64,000 nt of DNA from Pseudomonas crudilactis (GTDB lineage: Bacteria; Pseudomonadota; Gammaproteobacteria; Pseudomonadales; Pseudomonadaceae): NCBI RefSeq assembly GCF_013433315.1, contig NZ_WXVV01000004.1, forward strand, positions 1-64,000, read 5' to 3'. Positions 52,069-62,389 of the stretch are shown piece by piece; the stretch's first letter is position 1; each line of letters opens with the position of its first letter. Position numbers and translations under genes: made by a program. Under the pieces are notes generated by a model. It was given only the letters and a program-made list of their open reading frames with translations, was not told the origin of the DNA and did no database searches.

Positions 52069-52144
52069 GCCGCTGACCAGGCGCGTCACAAATCCATCAT
52101 CCGAACGTCACAAGCACGACATGGCCTCAGCCGACACTGAGGCC

Positions 52145-53320
52145 ATGACGACAGCTCTGCATATCACCCTGATCAGCGAAACCTTCCCACCGGAAATCAA
52201 CGGCGTGGCCAATACGCTTGGCCGCTTGTGCGATGGGCTGCGCGCGCGCGGCCACCAGGTCGAACTGGTGCGCCCGCGGCAGGCTGGCGATCCGCAGCGC
52301 AGTGAAGATGAAGCGCTGCTGTTGTGTCGGGGCTGGCCGTTGCCGGGGTATCCGGGGCTGCAATGGGGCCAGTCGTCGATGCATAAACTGCTGCGGCGCT
52401 GGAAGCGTCAGCGCCCGGATGTGCTGTACATCGCCACGGAAGGCCCGCTCGGGTTGTCGGCGCTGCGGGCGGCGCGGCGTCTGGGGATTTCAGTGGTCAG
52501 CGGGTTTCACACCAACTTTCAGCAGTACACCAGCCAATACGGCCTGGGTCTGCTGACACGGATGCTCACGCATTATCTGCGTTGGTTCCACAACCGTTCG
52601 GCCATGACGTTGGTGCCGAGTGTCAGCCAACGCCTGGAACTGGAGCGGCGGCATTTCGAGCGGTTGGCGCTGTTGTCTCGAGGCGTGGACAGCCAATTGT
52701 TTCATCCGAGCAAGCGGATGAATGCCTTGCGTGAGCAATGGGGTCTGTCCGAGCGCGATATTGCCGTGATTCATGTCGGACGCCTCGCGCCGGAGAAGAA
52801 CCTTGGGCTGCTCAAACGCTGCTTCGAAGAGTTGCGTGACACTTATCCACAGCGCAATCTGAAGCTGATCGTGGTGGGTGACGGGCCGCAACGGCTGGCG
52901 CTGGAAAAGGATTTGCCCGAAGCGATCTTCTGCGGTGCACAGCGCGGTGAAGCGTTGGCGGCGCACTATGCGTCCGGCGATATATTTCTGTTTCCAAGCC
53001 TGACCGAAACCTTCGGCAATGTGGTGCTGGAGGCGTTGGCTTCCGGGCTCGGGGTGGTGGCTTACGATCAGGCTGCGGCGGCGCAGCACATTCGCCATGG
53101 TTACAACGGCGTGTTGGCGATGCCTGGTGATGAGCAAGCCTTTTGCGAGGCGGCGGCGTGGTTGCTGGAAGAGGATGAGCGGTTGCGCTGTGTGCGCCTG
53201 AATGCGCGGCAACATGCTAGTCGCCAAGGCTGGCCGGCGGTTATCGAGCAGTTTGAAAAGCATTTGCGTGGAGCTTGTTTGGGGGAGCAGGTGGTGCCGA
53301 ATGCGCAGACATTGCCTTGA
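52145..53320 (+). CDS. Glycosyltransferase family 4 (mannosyltransferase-like)
   Basis: A 391-aa GT-B enzyme. The N-terminal ITLISETFPPEINGVANTLGRLCDGLRARGHQVELVRP matches GT4 enzymes of the GDP-mannose-dependent alpha-mannosyltransferase (MgtA-like) group. The C-terminal donor domain carries VIHVGRLAPEKNLGLLKRCF and FPSLTETFGNVVLEALASGLGVVAYD (E-x7-E). Probable role in glycolipid or polysaccharide synthesis. An ATG eight codons upstream (52121) is an equally possible start. Confidence 0.85.
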   Translation: MTTALHITLISETFPPEINGVANTLGRLCDGLRARGHQVELVRPRQAGDPQRSEDEALLLCRGWPLPGYPGLQWGQSSMHKLLRRWKRQRPDVLYIATEGPLGLSALRAARRLGISVVSGFHTNFQQYTSQYGLGLLTRMLTHYLRWFHNRSAMTLVPSVSQRLELERRHFERLALLSRGVDSQLFHPSKRMNALREQWGLSERDIAVIHVGRLAPEKNLGLLKRCFEELRDTYPQRNLKLIVVGDGPQRLALEKDLPEAIFCGAQRGEALAAHYASGDIFLFPSLTETFGNVVLEALASGLGVVAYDQAAAAQHIRHGYNGVLAMPGDEQAFCEAAAWLLEEDERLRCVRLNARQHASRQGWPAVIEQFEKHLRGACLGEQVVPNAQTLP

Positions 53321-53340
53321 GTTCAGGCGACTTGGAGAAC

Positions 53341-53412
53341 GCCATCGCGAGCAGGCTCACTCCTACAGGGGAAATGCATTCCAATTGTAGGAGTGAGCCT
53401 GCTCGCGATGGC
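53341..53412. repeat. REP-like pair with 27-bp perfect arms
   Basis: Inverted arms 53341-53367 and 53386-53412 with core TGTAGGAGTGAGCCTGCTCG, a further REP variant, between convergent genes. Confidence 0.9.
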
Positions 53413-53429
53413 GTCAGTACAGTCGCTGG

Positions 53430-54533
53430 TTAAACCAGCGTCATCAACGCCTCACGGCTGAACGGCAGAATATCCTGCTCACGCCCTCCGCGGACTTTCT
53501 GCGCCCAGTCCGGATCGACCAGCAGCGCGCGCCCCACCGCGACCAGATCGAATTCCTCTTTGTTCAGACGCTCCAGCAGGTTTTCCAGACTGGCCGGTTG
53601 CGCGACCTTGTCGGTGTTGACCATGAACTGCAGGAACTCGCCATCCAGACCGACGCTGCCAACGGTGATGGTCGGCTTGCCGGTGAGTTTGCGTGTCCAG
53701 CCCGCGAGGTTCAGTTCGGAGCCGTCAAACTCCGGCTCCCAGAAACGCCGCGTCGAGCAGTGGAAAATATCCACACCGGCGTCAGACAACGGCTTGAGGA
53801 ATTCGCCCAGCGCTTGCGGAGTTTGCACCAGACGTGCGGTGTAATCCTGCTGCTTCCACTGCGAGAAACGGAAGATGATCGGGAAACCTTCGCCGACCGC
53901 AGCACGTATGGCTTGAATCAGCTCGATGGCGAAACGCGAACGGTTAGCCAGGCTGCCGCCGTATTCGTCGCTGCGCTGGTTGCTGCCTTCCCAGAAGAAC
54001 TGGTCAATCAGATACCCGTGTGCGCCATGGATTTCCACGCCGTCCATGCCGATGCTTTGTGCATCCTTGGCGGCCTGGGCGAACGCAGCGATCACGTCCT
54101 GAATGTCTTGTCTGGACATGCCGTGCACCACGACCTGACCGTCCTTGAGTTTTTCCGACGGGCCGTAAGCCGGCACGCTGGCGTCCGGCTCGGTGCCGAT
54201 GCGGCGTACGCTGCCCACGTGCCACAGTTGCGGAACGATCTTGCCGCCCTCAGCGTGAACGGCGTCGACGACTTTCTTCCAGCCGGCCAATGGCGCGTCT
54301 CCGAAGAACTGCGGCACGTTCGGGTAGCCGTTGGAGGCAACGTGGCCGACGGTGGTGCCTTCAGTGATGATCAGGCCCACACCGGCGGCAGCGCGACGGC
54401 GGTAGTATTCGATGACTTTCGAATTAGGCACGCCGCCCGGGGAAAACGAGCGGGTCATTGGTGCCATGACCACGCGGGTCGGCAGTTCGAGGGCACCGAG
54501 ATGGAACGGTTTGAACAAGGCTTGAACGGGCAT
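53430..54533 (-). CDS. Old-yellow-enzyme-type alkene reductase (NemA/OPR-like)
   Basis: A 367-aa FMN ene-reductase. LFKPFHLGALELPTRVVMAPMTRSFS, the substrate-binding H-x2-H pair in DGVEIHGAHGYLIDQFFWEGSNQRSDEYGGSLANRSRF, and the C-terminal phosphate site DLVAVGRALLVDPDW are conserved. Members reduce activated C=C bonds, N-ethylmaleimide and nitro compounds. Stand-alone gene; natural substrate unknown. Confidence 0.9.
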   Translation of the reverse strand: MPVQALFKPFHLGALELPTRVVMAPMTRSFSPGGVPNSKVIEYYRRRAAAGVGLIITEGTTVGHVASNGYPNVPQFFGDAPLAGWKKVVDAVHAEGGKIVPQLWHVGSVRRIGTEPDASVPAYGPSEKLKDGQVVVHGMSRQDIQDVIAAFAQAAKDAQSIGMDGVEIHGAHGYLIDQFFWEGSNQRSDEYGGSLANRSRFAIELIQAIRAAVGEGFPIIFRFSQWKQQDYTARLVQTPQALGEFLKPLSDAGVDIFHCSTRRFWEPEFDGSELNLAGWTRKLTGKPTITVGSVGLDGEFLQFMVNTDKVAQPASLENLLERLNKEEFDLVAVGRALLVDPDWAQKVRGGREQDILPFSREALMTLV

Positions 54534-54653
54534 CGAAAGGCTCCACGAAAACGTTATCGACAGGGCATAAAATCATATGACGGCGATAATATGCGTGAAC
54601 ACGTCGGCGCGATAGCATTATTGATATGAATGATTAAGGTTCAAAAGGCAGGC

Positions 54654-54684
54654 AAAAAAATCGTCGCTCGAAGGCGACGATTTT
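54654..54684 (-). terminator. Intrinsic terminator of the glutathione peroxidase gene
   Basis: Stem TCGTCGC/GCGACGA (54661-54667 with 54674-54680) with seven As on its left, read as Ts on the minus strand. Confidence 0.88.
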
Positions 54685-54690
54685 CGTATT

Positions 54691-55173
54691 TCAGCTCAGC
54701 GCTTTTTCAATCGCATGAACAATGGTCGGATCATCCGGCGCCGTGCGCGGCGAGAACCGGGCCAGCACACGGCCGTCTTTGCCGAGCAGGAACTTCTCGA
54801 AATTCCAGGTGATATCACCGGGAAACTCCGCGCCCTCGCCTGCCAGCAGGCGGTAGAGCTGGTGACGATCATGACCGTTGACTTCGAGCTTGCTCGACAA
54901 CGGAAACGTCACGCCATAGTTGAGGCTGCAGAAATCCTGAATTTCCTTTTCAGAACCGGGTTCCTGGCCGGCAAACTGGTTGCACGGCAGGCCCAATACA
55001 CTGAAGCCTTTGCCTTTGAATTGCTGATAGAGGTTTTCCAGCGCCGCGTACTGAGGCGTCAAGCCGCACTTGGAGGCGACGTTGACCACCAGCACGACTT
55101 GGCCCTTGAACGGCGCCAGCGGTAGCTCCTGACCATCCAGGGCTGTCAACTTAAGGTCGTGAAAAGCACTCAT
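54691..55173 (-). CDS. Glutathione peroxidase-family thiol peroxidase
   Basis: A 160-aa peroxidase. The peroxidatic Cys is in NVASKCGLTPQY (about residue 36), with Cys rather than Sec, and GLPCNQFAGQEPGSEKEIQDFC plus TWNFEKFLLGKDG hold the Gln/Trp/Asn of the catalytic set. Bacterial members usually draw on thioredoxin. It probably reduces organic hydroperoxides. Confidence 0.92.
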   Translation of the reverse strand: MSAFHDLKLTALDGQELPLAPFKGQVVLVVNVASKCGLTPQYAALENLYQQFKGKGFSVLGLPCNQFAGQEPGSEKEIQDFCSLNYGVTFPLSSKLEVNGHDRHQLYRLLAGEGAEFPGDITWNFEKFLLGKDGRVLARFSPRTAPDDPTIVHAIEKALS

Positions 55174-55245
55174 GACGAACTCCAGGATTCCGATGTTCTA
55201 CTCGAAACAGCCACTTGGCGAGGTCACCAAGGACAGCCGCGGACT

Positions 55246-55267
55246 AAAAAGGCGCCCGCAGGCGCCT
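55246..55267 (-). terminator. Short hairpin downstream of slyD
   Basis: AGGCGCC/GGCGCCT (55250-55256 with 55261-55267) preceded by five As, which read as Ts on the minus strand. Confidence 0.7.
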
Positions 55268-55296
55268 CTCCAGTACTCGAAGCTTAGCGCAGAAAA

Positions 55297-55782
55297 TCAG
55301 TGGTGATGGCCACCTTCGCCATGGACGTGGCCATGAGCGATTTCTTCCTGGCTGGCGTCACGGATGTCAACGATCTTCACTTTGAAGTTCAGGCGCTGAC
55401 CGGCCAGTGGGTGGTTGCCGTCGACTGTTACGTCGTCGCCGTCGAGGTCACGGATGGTGACGATCTGCATCTGGCCGTCCGGCGCCGAAGCGTGGAACTG
55501 CATGCCGACTTCCAGCTCGTCAACGCCTTCGAACATGCTGCGGCTCAGGGTGCTGACCAGCTCAGCAGCGTATTCACCGTAAGCGTCTTCCGGCTCAACG
55601 GCAACTTCCAGCTCGTCACCAACAGCTTTGCCTTCCAGAGCTTTTTCCAGGCCCGGGATGATGTTGCCTGCGCCTTGCAGGTAGACCAGCGGAGCGCCGC
55701 CGGCGGAGCTGTCGATGACCTCACCAGCGTCGTTGGTCAGGGTATAGTCGATGGAGACAGCCTTATTGGCGGCGATCAGCAT
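55297..55782 (-). CDS. slyD: FKBP-type peptidyl-prolyl isomerase, SlyD family
   Basis: A 161-aa protein. The N-terminal FKBP domain is split by the IF chaperone insert (VSIDYTLTNDAGEVIDSS, then YGEYAAELVSTLSRSMFEG..., then VDGNHPLAGQRLNFKVKIVDIRDAS). The C-terminus is short and His-rich (AHGHVHGEGGHHH), indicating metal binding, but lacks the long Cys/His tail of E. coli SlyD. Start ATG 55782 fits the family; the longer frame reads through the divergent promoter. Chaperone, proline isomerase and possible nickel store. Confidence 0.88.
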   Translation of the reverse strand: MLIAANKAVSIDYTLTNDAGEVIDSSAGGAPLVYLQGAGNIIPGLEKALEGKAVGDELEVAVEPEDAYGEYAAELVSTLSRSMFEGVDELEVGMQFHASAPDGQMQIVTIRDLDGDDVTVDGNHPLAGQRLNFKVKIVDIRDASQEEIAHGHVHGEGGHHH

Positions 55783-56077
55783 GGGGCGAGACCTTTTGCA
55801 TAAGAATATAGAAAGGCCAAGTTTAGCGAAGCAATCGCGCGAAAGCGAACACAACCCGGACAAACGGGTTTCGACGATCACCGGCTTCCATCAGGACGAA
55901 GACCACCACTGGGTGGCCGAGCTTTCCTGTGGCCACACCCAACACCTGCGCCATCAACCGCCATGGCAATCGCGCGCCTGGGTGCTGGACCCGGCGCAAC
56001 GTATTGAAAAAATAGGCCAACCCTTTGCCTGCGGTTGGTGCGCACAAGGCTCGGTTAGCGATAACCTTGGCGAATGA
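55781..56077 (+). CDS. DUF3565 domain protein
   Basis: A 98-aa protein whose core TGFHQDEDHHWVAELSCGHTQHLRHQPPWQSRAWVLDP...FACGWCAQG is the DUF3565 domain, with Cys/His pairs that suggest a zinc site. The start is uncertain. The ATG at 55781 would overlap the divergent slyD start by two bases, and homology begins only about 35 codons later. A TTG at 55796 is another option. Function unknown. Confidence 0.65.
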   Translation: MGRDLLHKNIERPSLAKQSRESEHNPDKRVSTITGFHQDEDHHWVAELSCGHTQHLRHQPPWQSRAWVLDPAQRIEKIGQPFACGWCAQGSVSDNLGE

Positions 56078-56137
56078 ATTTCGGTAGGTCGTCAGCTATA
56101 GGCGATCGCCATTGCCATGCAACTTTAGAGAATTCGC

Positions 56138-58237
56138 ATGCAAACTTTTTTTATCGCGCCCACCGATTTTGGCGTGGGTCTGACCTCCATCAGCCTCGGG
56201 TTGGTGCGCACGCTTGAGCGAGCCGGGCTGAAAGTCGGCTTCTTCAAACCGATCGCGCAGCCGCATCCGGGTGACACCGGCCCTGAGCGTTCGACCGAAC
56301 TGGTCGCCCGCACCCATGGCCTGAAACCGCCGCAACCGCTGGGCCTGGCCCACGTTGAACGGATGCTCGGCGACGGTCAGCTCGATGAACTGCTCGAAGA
56401 AATCATCACGCTGTATCAGCAAGCGGCCATCGGCAAAGACGTGCTGGTGGTCGAAGGCATGGTGCCGACCCGCAGCGCCAGTTACGCCGCGCGGGTCAAC
56501 CTGCACCTGGCCAAGAGCCTCGATGCCGAGGTGATTCTGGTCTCGGCGCCGGAAAACGAAGTGCTTGCCGAGCTGTCCGGTCGCGTCGAATTGCAGGCGC
56601 AATTGTTCGGCGGTCCGAAGGATCCGAAAGTCCTCGGCGTAATCCTCAACAAGGTCAAGACCGACGAGAGCATGGACGCCTTCGCCACGCGTCTGAAAGA
56701 GCATTCGCCGTTGCTGCGCAGCGGTGATTTCCGCTTGCTCGGTTGCATCCCGTTCCAACCCGAACTCAACGCACCACGCACCCGCGACGTCGCCGACCTG
56801 ATGGGCGCGCAAGTGCTCAATGCCGGTGACTACGAAACCCGGCGCATGACCAAAATCATTATCTGCGCGCGGACCATGCGCAACACCGTCGAGCTGCTCA
56901 AGCCTGGTGTGTTGGTGGTGACGCCGGGGGATCGCGACGACATCATCCTCGCCGTCAGCCTCGCGGCGATCAACGGCGTGCCGCTGGCCGGCCTGCTGCT
57001 GACCAGCGACACCCTGCCCGATCCGCGCATCATGGATCTGTGCCGGGGCGCGTTGCAGGCCGGTTTGCCGGTGCTGTCAGTGAGCACCGGTTCCTACGAC
57101 ACCGCTAACCTGCTCAATGGCCTGAACAAGGAAATCCCGATCGACGATCGTGAGCGCGCGGAGATCATCACCGATTTCGTCGCCAGCCATCTCGACGCCA
57201 AATGGCTGCACCAGCGCTGCGGCACGCCGCGGGAAATGCGCCTGTCGCCGGCGGTGTTCCGCTATCAGTTGATCCAGCGCGCGCAAGCGGCGAACAAGCG
57301 CATCGTCCTGCCCGAAGGCAGCGAGCCATTCACCGTGCAAGCGGCGGCGATCTGCCAGGAACGCGGGATTGCCCGTTGCGTGTTATTGGCCAAACCGGAA
57401 GACGTCGAAGCCGTCGCCCGCGCCCAAGGCATTGTGTTGCCGCCGGGCCTGGAGATTCTTGATCCGGACCTGATCCGCGAGCGCTACGTCGAACCGATGG
57501 TGGCCCTGCGCAAAAGCAAAAGCCTCAACGCGCCGATGGCCGAACAGCAACTGGAAGACACCGTGGTGATTGGCACCATGATGCTCGCACTGGATGAAGT
57601 CGACGGACTGGTTTCCGGCGTGATCAACACCACCGCCAACACCATCCGCCCGGCTCTGCAACTGATCAAAACCGCGCCGGGCTGCACGCTGGTGTCGTCG
57701 GTGTTCTTCATGCTGTTCCCGGAAGAAGTGCTGGTGTACGGCGACTGCGTGATGAACCCGCACCCGAGCGCCACCGAGCTGGCCGAGATTGCCCTGCAAA
57801 GCGCCGACTCGGCAGCGGCCTTCGGCATCACCCCGCGCGTGGCGATGATCAGTTACTCCAGTGGCGAATCGGCCACCGGAGAGGAAGTAGAGAAAGTGCG
57901 CGAAGCCACCCTGCTCGCCCACGAACAACAGCACTCGCTGCTGATCGACGGCCCGCTGCAATACGACGCCGCGGCCAACGCCGAAGTCGCCCGGCAACTT
58001 GCGCCGAACAGTCAGGTGGCCGGTCGCGCCACGGTGTTTGTGTTCCCCGACCTGAACACCGGCAACACCACGCACAAAGCCGTACAACGCAGTGCCGATT
58101 GCGTCAGCCTCGGGCCGATGCTGCAAGGCCTGCGCAAACCGGTGAATGACTTGCCGCGCGGCGCGCAAGTCGATGACATCGTCTACACCATCGCCCTCAC
58201 CGCAATTCAAGCCGCCAACCGACCTATGGATGTGTAA
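56138..58237 (+). CDS. pta: Phosphate acetyltransferase (long type)
   Basis: A 699-aa enzyme that interconverts acetyl-CoA and acetyl phosphate. It has an N-terminal CobB/AAA-like P-loop domain (QTFFIAPTDFGVGLTSISLGLVRTLERAGLKVGFFKP), a DRTGG domain (about 225-340) and a C-terminal PTA catalytic domain (RIVLPEGSEPFTVQAAAICQERGIARCVLL, EVDGLVSGVINTTANTIRPALQLI). No acetate kinase gene is adjacent. A membrane acyltransferase gene follows directly. Confidence 0.95.
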   Translation: MQTFFIAPTDFGVGLTSISLGLVRTLERAGLKVGFFKPIAQPHPGDTGPERSTELVARTHGLKPPQPLGLAHVERMLGDGQLDELLEEIITLYQQAAIGKDVLVVEGMVPTRSASYAARVNLHLAKSLDAEVILVSAPENEVLAELSGRVELQAQLFGGPKDPKVLGVILNKVKTDESMDAFATRLKEHSPLLRSGDFRLLGCIPFQPELNAPRTRDVADLMGAQVLNAGDYETRRMTKIIICARTMRNTVELLKPGVLVVTPGDRDDIILAVSLAAINGVPLAGLLLTSDTLPDPRIMDLCRGALQAGLPVLSVSTGSYDTANLLNGLNKEIPIDDRERAEIITDFVASHLDAKWLHQRCGTPREMRLSPAVFRYQLIQRAQAANKRIVLPEGSEPFTVQAAAICQERGIARCVLLAKPEDVEAVARAQGIVLPPGLEILDPDLIRERYVEPMVALRKSKSLNAPMAEQQLEDTVVIGTMMLALDEVDGLVSGVINTTANTIRPALQLIKTAPGCTLVSSVFFMLFPEEVLVYGDCVMNPHPSATELAEIALQSADSAAAFGITPRVAMISYSSGESATGEEVEKVREATLLAHEQQHSLLIDGPLQYDAAANAEVARQLAPNSQVAGRATVFVFPDLNTGNTTHKAVQRSADCVSLGPMLQGLRKPVNDLPRGAQVDDIVYTIALTAIQAANRPMDV

Positions 58238-59143
58238 ATGCTGGACTTTCTCCCTGCACCGTTGCGCGGCGTGATCGCCTCGCTGCTGTTGGCACTCAAT
58301 ACGATTCTGCTGTGCTCGTTTCTGTTCTGCGTGGCGCTGATCAAAGTGCTGCCGTTCGACTTTGCCCGGCGTGCCTCACTGTGGCTGATGAGCCACACCC
58401 ACGAAGCGTGGATCAGCAACAACAAGGGCTGGATGAATCTGGTTCGGCGTACACGCTGGCACCTCAGCGGCCTGCAAGGACTCGATTACCAACACTCGTA
58501 CCTGATCACCAGCAACCACCAGAGCTGGGTCGATATTCTGGTGCTGCAATATGTACTCAATCGGCGGATTCAACCGCTGAAATTCTTCCTCAAGCAGGAG
58601 CTGATCTGGGTGCCGGTGATTGGTCTGGCCTGGTGGGCGCTGGGCTTTCCGTTCATGAAGCGTTACTCCAAGGCGTACCTGGCCAAGCACCCCGAGAAGA
58701 AAGGCAAAGACCTGGAAACCACGCGCAAAACCTGCGCGAAGTTTCGCAATAATCCGGTGGGGATTTTCAACTTCGTCGAGGGCACACGCTTTACCGAAGG
58801 CAAGCATGCGCAGCAACAGTCGCCGTTCAAATACCTGCTCAAGCCCAAGGCTGGCGGCATTGCCTTTGTGCTGGATGCAATGGGCGAACAGCTGGAGTCG
58901 ATCGTCAACGTGACGATTCACTACCCGGCCGGGCGTCCGGGGTTCTGGGATTTGCTCTGCGGCAATGTGCGCGATGTGGTGGTGCATTTTGAAGAGCTGA
59001 AGATTCCGCAGCAGTTCATTGGCAAGAATTACGATCAGGACGGCGAGTATCGCCTGCAGTTCCAGGGCTGGATCAATCAGCTGTGGCTGGACAAGGATGC
59101 GCTGCTGGAACAGATGCACCGCGAATTTCCAGCCAGACACTGA
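58238..59143 (+). CDS. PlsC-family acyltransferase (YihG-like)
   Basis: A 301-aa membrane acyltransferase. After an N-terminal helix (GVIASLLLALNTILLCSFLFCVALI) comes the NHQSWVDILVLQ block (the HX4D motif with Gln-Ser-Trp-Val spacing), then FPFMKRYSKAYL and FVEGTRFTEGKHAQQQSPF (block III). It resembles E. coli YihG, a lysophosphatidic-acid-type acyltransferase. It starts with no gap after the pta stop (TAA-ATG). Confidence 0.88.
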   Translation: MLDFLPAPLRGVIASLLLALNTILLCSFLFCVALIKVLPFDFARRASLWLMSHTHEAWISNNKGWMNLVRRTRWHLSGLQGLDYQHSYLITSNHQSWVDILVLQYVLNRRIQPLKFFLKQELIWVPVIGLAWWALGFPFMKRYSKAYLAKHPEKKGKDLETTRKTCAKFRNNPVGIFNFVEGTRFTEGKHAQQQSPFKYLLKPKAGGIAFVLDAMGEQLESIVNVTIHYPAGRPGFWDLLCGNVRDVVVHFEELKIPQQFIGKNYDQDGEYRLQFQGWINQLWLDKDALLEQMHREFPARH

Positions 59144-59147
59144 TCCC

Positions 59148-59239
59148 TTGTAGGAGTGAGCCTGCTCGCGATAGCGGTGGATCAGCCACCAACAATGTTG
59201 AATGACACACCGCTATCGCGAGCAGGCTCACTCCTACAA
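59148..59239. repeat. REP-like pair (inverted)
   Basis: Copies of the TGTAGGAGTGAGCCTGCTCG variant at 59149-59179 and 59208-59239, in opposite orientation, between the convergent acyltransferase and cysNC genes. Confidence 0.9.
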
Positions 59240-59260
59240 TTGACCGAGTTGGCCACAAAT

Positions 59261-59296
59261 AAAAAGCCCGCCGATGATTGCTCATCGGCGGGCTTT
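59261..59296. terminator. Intrinsic terminator, cysNC and acyltransferase genes
   Basis: 14-bp stem AAGCCCGCCGATGA/TCATCGGCGGGCTT (59264-59277 with 59282-59295), As on the left and Ts on the right, so able to act in both directions. Confidence 0.9.
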
Positions 59297-59314
59297 ATAT
59301 TTGGTAGCTAACGC

Positions 59315-61213
59315 TTAGATCGCGCCACGCTGACGCAGCAGATCCAGCACTTGCTTGACGCTGTCTTCCAGACTCAGTGTCTGTGTGTCGATCACCAGAT
59401 CGGCATTCAGCGGCACGTCGTACGGGAAGGATTCGCCCGGGATGTTGTCGCCACCGGCGGCATACAGGCCTTGCGGGTCACGCTCGGCGCATACGGCCGG
59501 CGAGGCCTGGACGTAGACGGTCAGCAGACGATCCTTGCCGATCAGGTCCTTGGCCTGTTCACGCCCTTCAGCGCTTGGCGCAACGAACGAAGCCAACGTC
59601 AGCAGACCCGCTTCGTTGAACTGACGCGCCACGTGCGCGGCACGACGCCAATTCTCGGTGCGACCGGCGCGATCCTGTGGCAGGCCTTTGTTCAGGTCCT
59701 GACGCAGGTTCTGGCCATCCAGCACAAACACCGCACGGCCCATGTCGAACAGTTTGCGCTCGACCGCATAAGCCAGCGTACTTTTGCCCGCGCCCGACAG
59801 GCCGCTGAACAGCACGGTCGCCGGTTGCTGGCCGAAGCGCTGAGCACGTTCTTCAGTGGCCACGTGCGCCAGTTTGCCGTGGTGCGTGGCAGTGCCATGC
59901 GACACAGGCTGGGCGACGATCATACCGGCGCCAACAGTGCCGTTGGTCAAACGGTCGATGATGATGAACGCGCCGGTGGTGCGGTTGCTCTCGTAACCGT
60001 CGAGGGCGATCGGCGCGTCGAGCGCAATCTTCACCTTGCCGATTTCGTTGAGCTGCAATGCGCTCGCCGGGCCTTCTTCCAACGTGTTCACGTCGACCTT
60101 GTTAACGATGCTGGCAATCGAGCCCGGCACGTAACTGGTGGCGCGTTTGATGTCGTATTTTTTGCCCGGCAGCATCGGCTCTTCAGCCATCCACACCAGC
60201 ATCGCTTCGAAGCTGTCGGTGACCGGCGGCACGTTGTCGGCATGCACCAACAGATCGCCACGGGAGATGTCGATTTCGTCCTCCATGGTCAGCGTCACAG
60301 CCTGACCTGGACCGGCGTGCTCCAGTTCACCTTCGAAAGTGACGATGGATTTCACCCGGCTGCTCTTGCCCGACGGCAGCACCACGACTTCGTCGCCCTT
60401 GTGCACGATGCCGCTGGCCAGCGTGCCGGCGAAGCCACGGAAGTTCAGGTTCGGACGGTTGACGTACTGCACCGGGAAACGCAGATCGGTGAAGTTGCGG
60501 TCGCCCGCCACTTCCACGGTTTCGAGAATCTCCATCAGCGACTGGCCGGTGTACCACGGCGAGCGCTCGGACTTGTTCACCACGTTGTCGCCCTTCAGGG
60601 CAGACATCGGCACGAAGTGCATGCTGGTCGGCTTCATCTTCAAGCCTTCGGCGAACTTCAGGTAGTCAGCCTTGATCGACTCGAACACGCCTTCATCGAA
60701 GTCCTTGAGGTCCATCTTGTTGATGGCGACAACGATGTGTTTGATCCCCAGCAGGGACGCGATGAAGCTGTGGCGACGGGTCTGGGTCTGCACGCCGTAA
60801 CGGGCGTCGACCAGAATGATCGCCAGGTCACAGGTGGACGCACCGGTGGCCATGTTGCGGGTGTACTGCTCATGGCCAGGCGTATCGGCGATGATGAATT
60901 TGCGCTTGGCGGTGGAGAAATAGCGGTAGGCGACATCGATGGTGATGCCCTGCTCACGCTCGGCCTGCAGGCCGTCGACCAGCAATGCCAGGTCGATGTC
61001 GTCACCGGTGGTGCCGACTTTCTTCGAGTCGCGGGTGATCGCTTCGAGATGATCTTCGTAGATCATTTTCGAGTCGTGCAGCAGACGCCCGATCAGGGTG
61101 CTCTTGCCGTCATCGACGTTACCGCAGGTCAAAAAGCGCAGCAGTTCTTTACGTTCGTGCTGGCCCAGGTAGGCGAGGATGTCCTCGCTGATCAAATCAG
61201 ATACGTGCGACAT
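59315..61213 (-). CDS. cysNC: Bifunctional sulfate adenylyltransferase large subunit / APS kinase CysNC
   Basis: A 632-aa fusion. The N-terminal EF-Tu-like GTPase CysN ([39 protein letters not shown]) drives APS formation. The C-terminal APS kinase (about 440-632, [47 protein letters not shown]) makes PAPS. It is the second gene of cysD-cysNC, nine bases after cysD. The fused form is usual in Pseudomonas. Confidence 0.96.
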   Translation of the reverse strand: MSHVSDLISEDILAYLGQHERKELLRFLTCGNVDDGKSTLIGRLLHDSKMIYEDHLEAITRDSKKVGTTGDDIDLALLVDGLQAEREQGITIDVAYRYFSTAKRKFIIADTPGHEQYTRNMATGASTCDLAIILVDARYGVQTQTRRHSFIASLLGIKHIVVAINKMDLKDFDEGVFESIKADYLKFAEGLKMKPTSMHFVPMSALKGDNVVNKSERSPWYTGQSLMEILETVEVAGDRNFTDLRFPVQYVNRPNLNFRGFAGTLASGIVHKGDEVVVLPSGKSSRVKSIVTFEGELEHAGPGQAVTLTMEDEIDISRGDLLVHADNVPPVTDSFEAMLVWMAEEPMLPGKKYDIKRATSYVPGSIASIVNKVDVNTLEEGPASALQLNEIGKVKIALDAPIALDGYESNRTTGAFIIIDRLTNGTVGAGMIVAQPVSHGTATHHGKLAHVATEERAQRFGQQPATVLFSGLSGAGKSTLAYAVERKLFDMGRAVFVLDGQNLRQDLNKGLPQDRAGRTENWRRAAHVARQFNEAGLLTLASFVAPSAEGREQAKDLIGKDRLLTVYVQASPAVCAERDPQGLYAAGGDNIPGESFPYDVPLNADLVIDTQTLSLEDSVKQVLDLLRQRGAI

Positions 61214-61222
61214 GACAGCCCC

Positions 61223-62140
61223 TTAGAAATAGCCTTGACGTTTTTTATCTTCCATCGAGCCGGCGCCATCGTGGTCGATGACTCGGCCCTGGCGCTCGGA
61301 AGTTCGCGTCAGGAGCATTTCCTGGATGATGTCCGTCAGCGTTTCGGCCTCGGACTCCACCGCGCCCGTCAACGGGTAGCAGCCAAGGGTACGGAAACGC
61401 ACTTTCTTTTTGACGATGCGTGCCTTGTCCTCATCGGACAGGTGCTCGAGGATGCGCTCGTCGTCGATCATGATCAGCGTGCCGTTCTTCTCGATCACTT
61501 CGCGTTCAGCGGCGAAGTACAGCGGCACAATCGGGATGCCTTCGAGGTAGATGTACTGCCAGATGTCCAGTTCGGTCCAGTTCGACAACGGGAACACACG
61601 AATGGACTCGCCCTTGTTGACCTTGCCGTTGTAGACGTTCCACAGCTCCGGACGCTGGTTTTTCGGATCCCAGCGGTGCTTGCTGTCGCGGAACGAGTAC
61701 ACGCGCTCTTTGGCACGGGATTTCTCTTCATCGCGACGGGCGCCGCCGAACGCTGCGTCGAAACCATGCTTGTCGAGTGCCTGCTTCAGGCCCTCGGTTT
61801 TCATGATGTCGGTGTGCTTGGCGCTGCCGTGGGTGAACGGGTTGATGTTCTGCGCCACGCCATCGGGGTTGATGTGGGTGATCAGGTCCAGGCCCAGTTC
61901 TTCGACCATCTTGTCGCGGAACTTGTACATCTCCTGGAATTTCCAGCGGGTGTCGACGTGCATCACCGGAAACGGCAGTTTGCCCGGGAAGAACGCCTTG
62001 CGTGCCAGGTGCAGCATCACGGCGGAGTCTTTACCGATGGAGTACAGCATCACCGGGTTATCGAACTCGGCGGCCACCTCGCGGATGATGTGGATGCTTT
62101 CCGCCTCCAGCTGTTTCAGATGCGTCAGTTTGTCGACCAT
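61223..62140 (-). CDS. cysD: Sulfate adenylyltransferase small subunit CysD
   Basis: A 305-aa ATP pyrophosphatase-type subunit. The PP-loop-like [17 protein letters not shown] (about 36-52), the [21 protein letters not shown] block and [28 protein letters not shown] are conserved. It forms the ATP sulfurylase with CysN and opens the cys operon. Confidence 0.96.
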   Translation of the reverse strand: MVDKLTHLKQLEAESIHIIREVAAEFDNPVMLYSIGKDSAVMLHLARKAFFPGKLPFPVMHVDTRWKFQEMYKFRDKMVEELGLDLITHINPDGVAQNINPFTHGSAKHTDIMKTEGLKQALDKHGFDAAFGGARRDEEKSRAKERVYSFRDSKHRWDPKNQRPELWNVYNGKVNKGESIRVFPLSNWTELDIWQYIYLEGIPIVPLYFAAEREVIEKNGTLIMIDDERILEHLSDEDKARIVKKKVRFRTLGCYPLTGAVESEAETLTDIIQEMLLTRTSERQGRVIDHDGAGSMEDKKRQGYF

Positions 62141-62285
62141 GGCTACTCACGAAAACTTTCTTATGAACGGCCAGCGGGCCGTGTTCGAGCGGGGAATCCT
62201 AGCACAGCGACCTATTCTAATCAGGACGCCAACTAGATCGAAAGGGCATATGAATATGCCTGCCAGTTCGGCCGATGGGGATCAA

Positions 62286-62375
62286 TGTGGAAGCGAGCTT
62301 GCTCGCGAAAGCGGTGTGCCATTCAACAATGATGGCGACTGATATGGCCTCTTCGCGAGCAAGCTCGCTCCCACA
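62286..62375. repeat. REP pair (inverted)
   Basis: REP copies at 62286-62309 (one substitution) and 62352-62375, between cysD and the Nif3-like gene. Confidence 0.9.
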
Positions 62376-62389
62376 GGGTTTGGGTGAAT

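Noticed and set aside
59351..62236. A 961-codon open frame on the plus strand across cysNC and cysD
   Set aside because: It is antisense to two fully conserved genes. Its translation is rich in His, Val, Arg and Gln without domains, as expected for the shadow of high-GC genes.
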